Shown here one piece after another: positions 41,226 to 49,870 of a stretch of 64,000 nt of DNA. Origin of the DNA: Treponema sp. (lineage in GTDB: Bacteria > Spirochaetota > Spirochaetia > Treponematales > Treponemataceae). Numbering within the stretch: the first letter of the stretch is position 1; each line of letters begins with the position of its first letter. Both the position numbers and the translations under genes were made by a program. Location: positions 1 through 64,000 of the forward strand of contig JAFLSR010000002.1 of the NCBI GenBank assembly GCA_022510845.1, written 5' to 3'. The notes beneath the pieces are model-generated. The model made no database searches, had not been told where the DNA came from, and was given only the letters and a program-made list of their open reading frames with translations.

Positions 41226-43295
41226 TTAGAATTCCTTTGCACGCCTGCTTTTAAAGAAACTGCTTCTTCCGTTGCGCTCCGTGGGCGTGTGCGGATTTGG
41301 GCGGCTGCTTCGTCTTCCAAAATCTTGGTCGCGGTCGAAGCCCCTGCCTCTGCCGAAATCTCTTTCGCGCCCAAAGCCTCTTCGTCCTCCGCGCCTTCCG
41401 CCAAAGTCATCGTCGAAATCCCTGTCGCGTCCGCCTCTTCTGCCGCCGCGTCCGCCTGCCGGCTTTGCGTCAACATGGATGTGCGGAATCGAAGAATCCT
41501 TGCCAGCCATTTCAAGCATTCTGTCAGCGTCTGAAATCGGGAGGCTCACCAAACTGAAATTCGTTGAAACATCGATTCGGTCAACCAGTTTTTCAGGAAT
41601 GTTGAGGATGCCGCTAAAGTAGTCGGCAATCTCTCGCGCGTTGTAGCCGTCTCGCCGTCCCAACTGGATGTAAAGACGCTTTTGGTTCGGATTCGAATCG
41701 AAATCATCGAAATCGCGTCCGCCAAAAGAAGAGCCTCGTTCCCTGCGCGAAAATTCTTTCGATTTGGGCATCGCGGATTTGCTGATGTCCTCATAGCGTT
41801 TTTTGCTCAGTTTCTTTCCGTACATTACAGAAAGAACCGCCGCCAAAACTTTTTCTGGCTCGTCGTTTTCGCAAAGTTCGCGCGCCATTTCCACGAACAT
41901 CGAGTCGGGCTTTATGAGATTCGATTTTTTCTCAAGCGAATTTTCGTTTTCGGAAATCGCGCCCTCGTCGGAAACAGGCGACATTTGCGCATTTTCAGCA
42001 TTCTGATTTTCTTGCGATGATTCCGAAGCGATTTGCTCGACTTCGTTTGATTGCGCGTCCTGCGCTTCCGATTCCGTGTCTTCGAATTCTTTTTTCAAGC
42101 CAAGCGATTTTTTCAGTTCATCGAACAAAGCCGCCTGCTTTACTTTGATTACGTTCTTTACAGAAGGAATTTCGCCTTCGTTCAAGTCGCCCTTGCTCGC
42201 GCGAGCCACCCGCGCTTTGAGAAAATTCAATTTTCGCGTTTCGTTGGGGCAGACGAATGTAACCGCAAATCCCGAAGAGCCTGCGCGTCCCGTGCGGCCG
42301 ATTCGGTGCACGTAAGTGGTGGCATCAAACGGAAGCGAATAGTTCACAACGTGGCTCAAACCCGAAATGTCGATTCCTCGCGCGGCGACATCCGTGGCCA
42401 CAAGCACGCGGGTCTTCCTTGAACGGAATCTCGCAAGAATTTTTTCGCGCTGGCTTTGCGGAATGTCGCCGTGCAGTGCCGCCACTTCATAGCCCTTTTC
42501 GTCGAGCCGTTTTGAAACCGTGTCCGCGTCGTTTTTGGTCTGCGTGAAAACAAGTCCGTAGAAATCCGGGCTTGAATCGATGAGGCGGACAAGCGCTTCC
42601 ACTTTGTCGCCCTCGCGCACAACCCAATATTTTTGGTCAATAAGAAGCGGTTCTTCCACCACGCCTTCTTCTTCCACGATTTCGTATTCGCCCATGAATT
42701 TTGCGGCGATTTTCAAAATGGGGGCGGGCATTGTCGCGCTGAAAAGCAAGATTCGCGCGTCCGGATTTGCCTGCTCAAAAATGCGCTCGATGTCGTCGAT
42801 GAAACCCATGTCAAGCATTTCGTCGCCTTCGTCGAGGATGAAATATTTGATTTTGCTGATGTCGAGAGTTCCGCGCTCCAAGTGGTCCTGAACGCGTCCC
42901 GGAGTTCCGACTACGATTTCAGAGCCGCGCTTGAGTTCGCGGATTTGCGTGTTGTAGCTGCCGCCGCCGTAGAGAACGCACGTTCGCGGATAGCCGCCCT
43001 CTGTGAACGACTGCAATTCCGTGCAAGTCTGCATGGCAAGTTCGCGAGTGGGTTCCAAAACCAAAGCCTGAGTGATGTCGCGGCTTTCGCGCAATTCCTG
43101 CACAATCGGCAAGCCGAACGCGGCGGTTTTTCCCGTTCCTGTCCTTGCTCGCGCAATGACATTCGCATCGCCATTCAAAAGGCGCGGAATTGCCAATGCC
43201 TGAATCGGCGAAGGAGTTTCAAAGCCCTTTCGGGCAATGGCTGCCAAGGTCTTTTCGTCAAGACCGAGGTCCTCGAAAGTGATAGAGTCTTCCAT
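41226..43295 (-). CDS. DEAD-box RNA helicase with DbpA-like domain and RG-rich tail
   Basis: The 689-residue protein has all helicase motifs: ARTGTGKTAAF, PTRELAMQ, TPGRV, DEGDEML (DEAD replaced by DEGD), SATMP, and HRIGRTGRAG. An acidic Glu/Ser-rich insert spans ~390-460. A DbpA/CsdA-type RNA-binding domain follows (RLYIQLGRRDGYNAREIADY, ~565). The last ~70 residues are an Arg/Gly/Asp-rich repeat tail that binds RNA non-specifically. It is close to DeaD/CsdA, acting in ribosome assembly or RNA decay. Variation DEGD is common in this clade. Confidence 0.93.
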   Translation of the reverse strand: MEDSITFEDLGLDEKTLAAIARKGFETPSPIQALAIPRLLNGDANVIARARTGTGKTAAFGLPIVQELRESRDITQALVLEPTRELAMQTCTELQSFTEGGYPRTCVLYGGGSYNTQIRELKRGSEIVVGTPGRVQDHLERGTLDISKIKYFILDEGDEMLDMGFIDDIERIFEQANPDARILLFSATMPAPILKIAAKFMGEYEIVEEEGVVEEPLLIDQKYWVVREGDKVEALVRLIDSSPDFYGLVFTQTKNDADTVSKRLDEKGYEVAALHGDIPQSQREKILARFRSRKTRVLVATDVAARGIDISGLSHVVNYSLPFDATTYVHRIGRTGRAGSSGFAVTFVCPNETRKLNFLKARVARASKGDLNEGEIPSVKNVIKVKQAALFDELKKSLGLKKEFEDTESEAQDAQSNEVEQIASESSQENQNAENAQMSPVSDEGAISENENSLEKKSNLIKPDSMFVEMARELCENDEPEKVLAAVLSVMYGKKLSKKRYEDISKSAMPKSKEFSRRERGSSFGGRDFDDFDSNPNQKRLYIQLGRRDGYNAREIADYFSGILNIPEKLVDRIDVSTNFSLVSLPISDADRMLEMAGKDSSIPHIHVDAKPAGGRGGRRGGRDRDFDDDFGGRRGGRRGFGRERDFGRGRGFDRDQDFGRRSSRPNPHTPTERNGRSSFFKSRRAKEF

Positions 43296-43415
43296 AATTT
43301 TTCCCCAAAGCGCGTTTGCCGCACTTCAAGAAAAAATTCTCAAACCCTATGCAGCGTTCGCGCTTTTTTGATTCTTTTGCGCCCCTGCGCAACGCGCCGT
43401 CTTTGGCGCAAAAGT
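43296..43415 (-). promoter_or_regulatory. Structured 5' leader of the DEAD-box helicase mRNA
   Basis: The ~120-nt leader contains CTTTTGCGCC near 43413-43404 and GGCGCAAAAG near 43383-43374 forming a long stem around an inner GGCGC/GCGC region. Long leaders also occur on cold-shock RNA helicase mRNAs. No consensus Shine-Dalgarno other than GGGG near 43308 is visible. Confidence 0.5.
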
Positions 43416-43421
43416 TTTGGT

Positions 43422-43450
43422 ATTGTAACGCGAGTTTCAAAATGTGTCAA
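43422..43450 (-). promoter_or_regulatory. Promoter of the DEAD-box helicase gene
   Basis: On the minus strand a perfect TTGACA (43445-43450), a 17-nt spacer and TACAAT (43422-43427). Confidence 0.8.
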
Positions 43451-43496
43451 TAGTTTTTGTGAAAAATTTGAAATATTTTGCAAACTTTGCGGTTTG

Positions 43497-43530
43497 TTGC
43501 GCAAGGCTTCATGCTTGCTACCGAGTTTTA
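43497..43530. repeat. Partial CAAGGC/GCTTGC intergenic palindrome
   Basis: GCAAGGCTTCATGCTTGC (43501-43518) followed by TACCGAGTTTTAGG matches the start of the repeat family at 49647, 50486 and 62597. The 456-bp divergent region 43296-43751 also holds TTGACA at 43660-43665 and TAATAT at 43677-43682, possible parts of a potA promoter that I cannot resolve. The rest shows nothing. Confidence 0.5.
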
Positions 43531-43751
43531 GGTTGTTCGCGCCGCTCGCATTTTTGATGGCAAATTTGATTTTCTATTATAATAAAAAAGGCGGTCGAAA
43601 GAATGGAAAATCCTGCTTCCACGCACAAAGCAAAAAATTTGATTTTTTTCTAAATTCACTTGACAAAACCCGCGAATAATATCACTCTATCTACTATGCG
43701 TTTTTTTCGGCGTGAAACCGCAGGTTATTTTAGATAGATGAGGCTCGCGAT

Positions 43752-44942
43752 TTGAAAGGCAGTCAGGTTACTATTGATCATGTGTCCAAACGTTTTGGCG
43801 ACTTTGTCGCGTTGGACGACATCGATTTTTCAATCAAGCCCGGCGAATTTTTTTCGCTGCTTGGACCTTCTGGATGCGGAAAGACGACGCTTCTCCGCAT
43901 CATAGCGGGATTCGAATTTCCCGACGAAGGAACGATTCTTTTTGACGATGAAAATGTGATTCCGTTTCCGCCCAACAAGAGGCAGTCGAACACGGTTTTC
44001 CAGAACTACGCGCTTTTTCCGCATTTGAGCGTCTACGAAAACGTCGCGTTTCCGCTCAGGCTGCAAAAGCTTCCGAAAGCCGAAATCGACGGGCGCGTGC
44101 AAAAATATTTGGCTTTGGTTCAACTTGAGCAGCACATGCACAAAAAGCCTTCGCAGCTTTCGGGCGGACAACGCCAGCGCGTTGCAATCGCGCGCGCCCT
44201 GATTAACGAGCCGAAAGTGCTGCTTTTGGACGAGCCTCTTTCCGCACTTGACGCGAAACTCCGCGCCAACCTTTTGATTGATCTCGATACGATTCACGAC
44301 AAAATCGGAATTACTTTCATTTATGTCACGCACGACCAAAGCGAGGCACTTGCCGTGAGCGACCGCATCGCTGTGATGAACGCGGGGCATGTCCTGCAAG
44401 TGGGAAGTCCGTTCGAGATATATGAAAGCCCCGCGACGCAGTTCGTGGCGCAGTTCATCGGCGAGACGAATCTTTTTGAAAGCACCGTCGTAAATTGTGA
44501 GCCGCACAAAACTCCCAAAGGTGAGGACGATTTCATGGTAACGCTCAATGTGCCTGCGTTGGGATTGCAGGCACAGCTTGCGGGCGACACTCAGGCGACG
44601 AAGGAAGAGGACAAAAATATTTTGGTCACGGACTGGGAGCATACCGATGTGGCGCAAAAGGTGGCGTTCACGATTCGGCCGGAAAAAATCCGCATCACGC
44701 TTGAAGAGCCTGACGTTCATGGCAGACGCGACATCAATGTTTTCAAAGGAATCGTCGAAGAGCCGATTTACACGGGATTCCAATCGAAATTTTATGTGCG
44801 CTTGGAAAACGGCACTGTCATAAAAGTGTTCAAGCAGCACGTGAACTATCTTGACGACGGACCTGAAATCGCGTGGAAGGACACGGTGTATGTTTCTTGG
44901 GCAGCCGATGACGGCTACATTGTTGAAGACATAAATAAATAG
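43752..44942 (+). CDS. potA: Spermidine/putrescine ABC transporter ATP-binding protein PotA
   Basis: The 396-residue protein has Walker A LGPSGCGKTTLLR (~36-48), the Q-loop, signature LSGGQRQRVAIARAL (~137), Walker B LLLDEPLSALD, the H-loop VTHDQSEAL, and a C-terminal TOBE domain with FTIRPEKIRI. It energises polyamine uptake. It starts with TTG at 43752, with GAGG about 8 nt upstream. An ATG start in frame is not available near this point. It heads potABC-potD1. Confidence 0.94.
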   Translation: MKGSQVTIDHVSKRFGDFVALDDIDFSIKPGEFFSLLGPSGCGKTTLLRIIAGFEFPDEGTILFDDENVIPFPPNKRQSNTVFQNYALFPHLSVYENVAFPLRLQKLPKAEIDGRVQKYLALVQLEQHMHKKPSQLSGGQRQRVAIARALINEPKVLLLDEPLSALDAKLRANLLIDLDTIHDKIGITFIYVTHDQSEALAVSDRIAVMNAGHVLQVGSPFEIYESPATQFVAQFIGETNLFESTVVNCEPHKTPKGEDDFMVTLNVPALGLQAQLAGDTQATKEEDKNILVTDWEHTDVAQKVAFTIRPEKIRITLEEPDVHGRRDINVFKGIVEEPIYTGFQSKFYVRLENGTVIKVFKQHVNYLDDGPEIAWKDTVYVSWAADDGYIVEDINK

Positions 44943-44958
44943 AAAGTGGAATAAAAAT

Positions 44959-45969
44959 TTGGAAGACGCGAACAAAACCAAGCATAAAAAAAGCAATCCA
45001 GGACCTCGCTACGCATGGCCGATGGGCGGGTGGTTCACGATTTTTTTTATCGTGCCAATCGCCATCATAGTATGCTATTCGTTTATGAAGCGCGATGTTT
45101 ACGGCGGGGTAGTTCACGAATTCACGCTCAAAGCCTACCGACAGATGCTTGATGCGGCATACGGAAAAATCTTTTTGCGCACGCTTTGGATTGCTGCCGT
45201 TTCGAGTTTCGTCACGATTTTGCTCGCGCTTCCATGCGGATACGCCATCGCGCGAAGCCGCCATCAGACGCTCTTTTTGATTTTGGTCATAATTCCGTTC
45301 CTCACGAATTCGCTGATTCGCATTTTCGCTTGGATGACGATTTTGGGTGACAACGGCTTGCTCAATTCGCTTTTGAGATTTTTTTGGAATTTGGCGAATT
45401 CGCTCGGACTTGCATCGGGCGAGAATTTCATTCCGCACAAATTCATGTTCACGCAAGGCGCGATTATCGTCGTGAGCATCTATATGTATCTGCCTTATGC
45501 GATTCTTCCGATTTTCACCGCCGTGGACAGGTTCGATTTTAGTCTGCTTGAAGCCGCGCGTGATTTGGGCGCGACAAAAACGCAGTCGATGCTGAAGGTT
45601 TTGATTCCGGGAATTCGAAGCGGAATTTTGAGCGCGATGATTTTCACTTTCATTCCGATTTTCGGGCAGTACACTGTTCCACAGATGGTCGGCGGAAAGG
45701 ACAGTTATATGCTTGGCAACATCATCGTGGATCAAGTGCAGAAAGTCCGCAACTGGCCGCTGGCTTCTTCGTTCAGCCTTGTCATAACCGTGATTTCCGT
45801 GGCGGCGATTTTGTGGATGTTCACTTCGAACAAAAAAGAAGAAAGCCTCAAAAAGAATTCTTCGAAAGAGGATGCGGCAGCGGACACGAACACGCCTTTT
45901 TTGGCTCGGACTTTGGCAAATTCCATTGACGCAAATCAAAGCGGCGCGAACGGAGGCGGCGTGAAATGA
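44959..45969 (+). CDS. potB: Polyamine ABC transporter permease PotB
   Basis: The 336-residue inner-membrane protein has six predicted helices and the ABC permease EAA loop LLEAARDLGATKTQSMLKVLIPG (quoted in part, ~195). It begins at TTG with a weak AAGTGGA upstream, 16 nt after potA. The C-terminal ~50 residues are hydrophilic and unusually Lys/Ser/Asn-rich for a permease. It ends overlapping potC by 4 nt. Confidence 0.92.
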   Translation: MEDANKTKHKKSNPGPRYAWPMGGWFTIFFIVPIAIIVCYSFMKRDVYGGVVHEFTLKAYRQMLDAAYGKIFLRTLWIAAVSSFVTILLALPCGYAIARSRHQTLFLILVIIPFLTNSLIRIFAWMTILGDNGLLNSLLRFFWNLANSLGLASGENFIPHKFMFTQGAIIVVSIYMYLPYAILPIFTAVDRFDFSLLEAARDLGATKTQSMLKVLIPGIRSGILSAMIFTFIPIFGQYTVPQMVGGKDSYMLGNIIVDQVQKVRNWPLASSFSLVITVISVAAILWMFTSNKKEESLKKNSSKEDAAADTNTPFLARTLANSIDANQSGANGGGVK

Positions 45970-46829
45970 AAAATCCTTTCAAGATTTTTTTGAAAAAAAT
46001 GCAAGCCTCAGAACCCGCCGTCCACGCCAAGCGCAGTTGGAAAAAGCGTTCCACGCATTTCAGTTTTTCCAACACGATGCTTGCGATTTGCCTTTTGTTT
46101 TTGTTCATTCCGCTTTTCGTGATAATCATATATTCGTTCAATGAGTCGAAGGATTCGAACTTCACGAATTTTTCGTTCGTCTGGTACGAAAAACTGATTT
46201 TCAATTCGGGCGATTTGTGGGCTTCGCTTTGGAACAGTTTTTTTGTGGCGATAACTTCTTCGGTTGTGGCTACGATTTTGGGAACGCTCGCGGCAATCGG
46301 GATTACATGGTACAAATTCCACGGACGCGCGTACATTCAAACCGTGAGCTTTTTGCCGATGGTTTTGCCCGAAGTGATAATGGGAGTTTCGCTTTTGATT
46401 TTTTTCAGCGGAATAAAAATGTCGCTCGGCTTGCTCACGATTTTCATTTCGCACGCGACGTTCTGTATGCCGTTCGTGTATCTGATGGTGAGCGCGAGAA
46501 TCGACGAATTCGACTATTCGATAATCGAGGCGAGCCACGATTTGGGCGCGAACGAAATCCAGACTTTGACGAAGGTCGTAATCCCCGCACTGGTGCCGGG
46601 AATCATAAGCGGTTTTATGATGAGCGTCACGATGTCGCTCGAAGACTATGTGATTACGTTTCTCGTGAGCGGACCTGGTAGCACGACGCTTCCGCTGTAT
46701 GTCTATTCGATGATTCGCTTCGGCGTTAGCCCCGTGATAAACGCGCTTTCGTTCGTAATTGTCCTTGCGATTTGCGCGATGACGATTGTGCTGCGAAAGA
46801 GCGTGAAAAATTTTGCCGCCTCAAGGTGA
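45966..46829 (+). CDS. potC: Polyamine ABC transporter permease PotC
   Basis: The 287-residue protein has six helices, the PotC-typical YSFNESKDSNFTNFSFVWY, and the EAA loop IIEASHDLGANEIQTLTKV. It has an extra ~30-residue basic N-terminus. The ATGA overlap with potB couples translation. It pairs with PotB to form the channel. Confidence 0.92.
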   Translation: MKNPFKIFLKKMQASEPAVHAKRSWKKRSTHFSFSNTMLAICLLFLFIPLFVIIIYSFNESKDSNFTNFSFVWYEKLIFNSGDLWASLWNSFFVAITSSVVATILGTLAAIGITWYKFHGRAYIQTVSFLPMVLPEVIMGVSLLIFFSGIKMSLGLLTIFISHATFCMPFVYLMVSARIDEFDYSIIEASHDLGANEIQTLTKVVIPALVPGIISGFMMSVTMSLEDYVITFLVSGPGSTTLPLYVYSMIRFGVSPVINALSFVIVLAICAMTIVLRKSVKNFAASR

Positions 46830-46861
46830 TGGGAGATGGAAGCGACTTTTTTCACTACTCA

Positions 46862-47030
46862 AAAATTGAGGGACGTTCAAAGTTGCCGCAGTGATGGTGT
46901 GGCAACTTTGAACTCGAGTTTTTGCTTCACAAAAACTCGTGTATTTATTGTCATTTCTCACTTCGTTGCGAAATGATGTTTTCGACAGTGAAGAAAGTTG
47001 ACACGTTCTTCACTGTCGAAAATTGAGGGA
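46862..47030 (+). repeat. Four-hairpin modular element upstream of potD1
   Basis: Order: HP1 46875-46887 with 46901-46913 (13 bp); HP2 46915-46924 with 46930-46939 (CGAG...CTCG); linker ending TATTTATTG (46942-46950); HP3 46951-46957 with 46970-46976 around the loop TCACTTCGTTGC; HP4 46979-46995 with 47006-47022 (17 bp). It is flanked by the direct repeat AAAATTGAGGGA (46862-46873 and 47019-47030), the second copy forming the potD1 Shine-Dalgarno. It has the same plan as 53046-53210 and the glmS leader. Confidence 0.8.
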
Positions 47031-47039
47031 GATTTTTTT

Positions 47040-48143
47040 ATGAAAAAAAGTTGGGTTGATAATTTGACGCGCTTGTGTTCGGCGCGGATTTTCCGGACGC
47101 GAATTTTTTCGGCGTTCCTTGCGCTCTCATTGTGCGCTCTCATTTTGTGCATTTCATCCTGTTCGAAAAAAGACGAGCGCGTGCTCTATCTCTACAATTG
47201 GACTTACTACACGCCGGACGAAGTGCTGCGCGATTTCGAAAAGGAATTCGACTGCACTGTAAAAGTTGACAGTTACGCTTCGAACGAAGAGATGTATTCC
47301 AAACTCCGCGCGGGCGCGAAAGGCTACGACATCGTAGTTCCTTCGCAGGACTATGTTTCGATAATGATTCGCCAGGGAATGCTGCGCGAATTGGACCAAG
47401 CGAAATTGACGAACCGCGCGAACATAAATCCCGTGGTGCTGGAAAAGGCTGAATACGATCCGGAAATGCGCTATGCCGTTCCGTATTATTTTGGTGCGGC
47501 TGGAGTGAGCGTGAACAAGACAAAAGTTTCGGAGGACTACGAGCGCAGTTGGAACATTTTTTCCGACGCGAAATTCGCAGGGCACGCCACGATGATGGAC
47601 GATATGCGCGAAGTGATGGGCGATGCGCTCGCTCATTTGGGGTACGATGTCAATTCGCTTTCCGATTCCGAATTGGACGAGGCGGAAAATTTCATAATCC
47701 AAAATTGGCTTCCGAATCTCGTGAAATTCGATGCGGAAAGTTTCGGAAAGTCATTCGCTTCGGGCGACTTTTGGCTTTGTCACGGATATGCGGAAGTTGT
47801 CTATGGCGAAGTTCCAAAAGAAAAATGGGAAGAGACAATCGACTTTTTCATTCCTGCCGAGGGAGGAGCGAGTTACCTCGACAGTATGTGCATTCTGAAA
47901 GACGCGCCGCATTATGATTTGGCGAATGAATTCATAAACTACATTCATCGCCCGGAAGTGTACGCGAAATTTTTGGACGCATTCAATTTTCCGTGCTTTG
48001 TGAATTTGAGCGCGGCGCAATTTATGACAGAAAAGCCGATGTACGAAGCCGAGCAGATGAACAACTGCAGTCTTAAAATCGACTTGGGCGAAGGTCTGGA
48101 AAAATTCAACGAAAGGTGGCAGCGAATCAGGTTTACTGATTAG
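47040..48143 (+). CDS. potD: Spermidine/putrescine-binding lipoprotein PotD (first copy)
   Basis: The 367-residue protein has a basic, long N-terminus and lipobox ISSC (Cys41). The mature part shows the PotD pattern LYLYNWTYYTPDEVLRDFEK, KLRAGAKGYDIVVPS, AVPYYFGAAGVSVNKTKV, DDMREVMGDALAHLGY and FINYIHRPEVYAKF. It binds polyamines outside the inner membrane and delivers them to PotBC. The ATG at 47040 is used because GAGGGAG lies 8-14 nt upstream; the reading frame extends to 46998 but that part lies within a palindromic element. It is followed by a close paralogue. Confidence 0.93.
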   Translation: MKKSWVDNLTRLCSARIFRTRIFSAFLALSLCALILCISSCSKKDERVLYLYNWTYYTPDEVLRDFEKEFDCTVKVDSYASNEEMYSKLRAGAKGYDIVVPSQDYVSIMIRQGMLRELDQAKLTNRANINPVVLEKAEYDPEMRYAVPYYFGAAGVSVNKTKVSEDYERSWNIFSDAKFAGHATMMDDMREVMGDALAHLGYDVNSLSDSELDEAENFIIQNWLPNLVKFDAESFGKSFASGDFWLCHGYAEVVYGEVPKEKWEETIDFFIPAEGGASYLDSMCILKDAPHYDLANEFINYIHRPEVYAKFLDAFNFPCFVNLSAAQFMTEKPMYEAEQMNNCSLKIDLGEGLEKFNERWQRIRFTD

Positions 48144-48211
48144 TGCGAAATTCGGCGCAATTTTGCTTTGCGGGCATTTGTGTTTTTTTGCGAGACTCGC
48201 GTTTGCAGGTC

Positions 48212-48240
48212 TTGCATTTAAAGGCGAAATGCCTTAAAAT
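48212..48240 (+). promoter_or_regulatory. Promoter of the second potD gene
   Basis: TTGCAT (48212-48217), a 17-nt spacer and TAAAAT (48235-48240). It predicts a leader of ~150 nt, so potD2 can be expressed apart from the transporter operon. Confidence 0.6.
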
Positions 48241-48246
48241 ATATCG

Positions 48247-48398
48247 TATGCGTTGCAACAAGTTGCTTAACGCGGACGAATTAGGCATCCTCGAAAATTG
48301 AAATTTTTTGCGGTGCTTGGTTTTAAAGAACAAACTAAAGCGGCATCGTATGATGTCGCCAAATTAAAACGAGGTTAAATCGATATTAGGAGAAAAAA
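48247..48398 (+). promoter_or_regulatory. Structured leader of potD2
   Basis: It contains GTTGCAACAAGTTGC (48253-48267), a GAAAATTGAAATTTT core (48293-48308) like those of other leaders, and GCGGCATC/GATGTCGC (near 48342-48361) forming a hairpin. AGGAG precedes the ATG at 48399. A regulatory role is inferred only from position and structure. Confidence 0.45.
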
Positions 48399-49454
48399 AT
48401 GAAATCAATTAAAAAACTTGCATTCGCCACGGCAATCTGCGCCGCGACACTTCTTGCGACCACATCATGTTCCAAAAAAAACGCGAACACGCTCTATCTT
48501 TACAACTGGACTTATTACACGCCTGAAAAAGTAGTTGAAAAATTCGAAGCCGAATTCAACTGCACGGTCAAACTTGACAGTTATGCCACCTGCGAAGAAA
48601 TGTATTCCAAACTGCGAGCAGGTGCGAAAGGCTATGACATCATAATCCCCTCGAACGACTTCGTTTCGATAATGATAAAACAAGGAATGCTGCGTCCGCT
48701 CGACAAATCAAAGCTGACGAACAGCGACAAAATAAATCCGCGCGTTTTGCAAATGGCGACGCATGACCCCGAAATGGAATATTCTGTTCCATACGCTTTG
48801 AGCGCGACTGGAGTCATGGTGAACAAGACGAAGGCGCCGGCTTCGGACTATCCGCGCGATTACAGCATTTTTGCGGACAAACGCTTTGCGGGGCACGCCA
48901 CGATGATGGACGATATGCGCGAAGTCTTCGGCGACGCGCTTTTGTTCCTCGGAATGAACGCGAATTCGTTGGAAGATTCGGAATTGGATGCCGCGCTGGA
49001 TTTGGTCAAAAACGAATGGAAGCCCAACCTTGTAAAATTCGACGCGGAAGGATTCGGAAAGTCATTCGCTTCGGGCGACTTTTGGCTTTGCCAGGGCTAT
49101 CCCGAAATCGTCTACGGCGAAGTGGACGAATCGCGCTGGGAAGAGACAATCGACTTTTTCATTCCGAAAGAAGGCGGAATGGCGAGTCTCGACTGTATGT
49201 GCATTCTAAAAGACGCGCCGCACTATGATTTGGCGAACGAGTTCATCAACTTCATACATCGGCCGGAAAACTACGCGCTCTTCATCGACCAGTTCCGTTA
49301 TCCTTGCGTGGTAAATCCTTCCGCGCTCGAATACGTTACCACAAAGCCGATGTACGACCCGGAGCAGGCGCTAAACTGCACGCTCAAAGCCGATTTGGGC
49401 GACGGCATCGACAAGTACAGCGAGCGATGGCAGGAAGTGCGCTTCGGAAATTAG
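48399..49454 (+). CDS. potD: Spermidine/putrescine-binding lipoprotein PotD (second copy)
   Basis: The 351-residue protein has a classic signal peptide ending TTSC (Cys24) and follows potD1 residue by residue through most of its length (LYLYNWTYYTPEKVVEKFEA, KLRAGAKGYDIIIPS, GHATMMDDMREVFGDALLFL, SFASGDFWLCQGYPEIVYGE). It is clearly a tandem duplicate of potD1 that has diverged. AGGAG precedes the ATG. It has its own promoter. The two copies could differ in polyamine preference or expression. It ends the locus. Confidence 0.93.
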   Translation: MKSIKKLAFATAICAATLLATTSCSKKNANTLYLYNWTYYTPEKVVEKFEAEFNCTVKLDSYATCEEMYSKLRAGAKGYDIIIPSNDFVSIMIKQGMLRPLDKSKLTNSDKINPRVLQMATHDPEMEYSVPYALSATGVMVNKTKAPASDYPRDYSIFADKRFAGHATMMDDMREVFGDALLFLGMNANSLEDSELDAALDLVKNEWKPNLVKFDAEGFGKSFASGDFWLCQGYPEIVYGEVDESRWEETIDFFIPKEGGMASLDCMCILKDAPHYDLANEFINFIHRPENYALFIDQFRYPCVVNPSALEYVTTKPMYDPEQALNCTLKADLGDGIDKYSERWQEVRFGN

Positions 49455-49586
49455 GCGCGCTTTCCCGAAATTTATGCGGTTCAGATGCAGACCGGCGAAA
49501 AATGCGCGACTATTCAATGCGGTCATCTTTCGCGGGTTTGAATGCGTCCGAATTTTTCAATGCGGAACAGCAAATCGCTTACGAAC

Positions 49587-49733
49587 GTAAACGTCGCAAC
49601 AAGTTGCTTACGAGTTTTTGTTCGCTCGCGCGGTTCGCGTTTCATCGCAAGCCGTGCGGCTTGCTACCGAGTTTCGCAAAGTGAAACTCGCATAATTTCA
49701 ATTTCGCTTCCGCGAGTGGCTTCAAAAAACTCG
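49587..49733. repeat. Nested palindromic intergenic repeat, long copy
   Basis: GCAAC-AA-GTTGC (49596-49607), GCAAGCC/GGCTTGC (49647-49653, 49658-49664) and CGAGTTTCG with TGAAACTCG (49668-49690) are followed by TTTCGCTTCCGCGAGTGGCT and TCAAAAAACTCG. The order matches 62483-62679. The 416-bp gap 49455-49870 otherwise holds only the clpP promoter. Confidence 0.7.
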
Positions 49734-49795
49734 ACACGCCTTGTGCGCGGCTATCCCGCCCATTTCAAATATTGAAAATCCCGACTTTTCCGCAC

Positions 49796-49824
49796 TTTAC
49801 TTTCTGCAAAAAATTCATTATATT
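49796..49824 (+). promoter_or_regulatory. Promoter of clpP
   Basis: TTTACT (49796-49801), a 17-nt spacer and TATATT (49819-49824). The ~40-nt leader carries AGGAG before the ATG at 49871. Confidence 0.6.
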
Positions 49825-49870
49825 GTATGTAGGGTTATTTTAAAATGAAACTGGAGTTATAGGAGCAATT

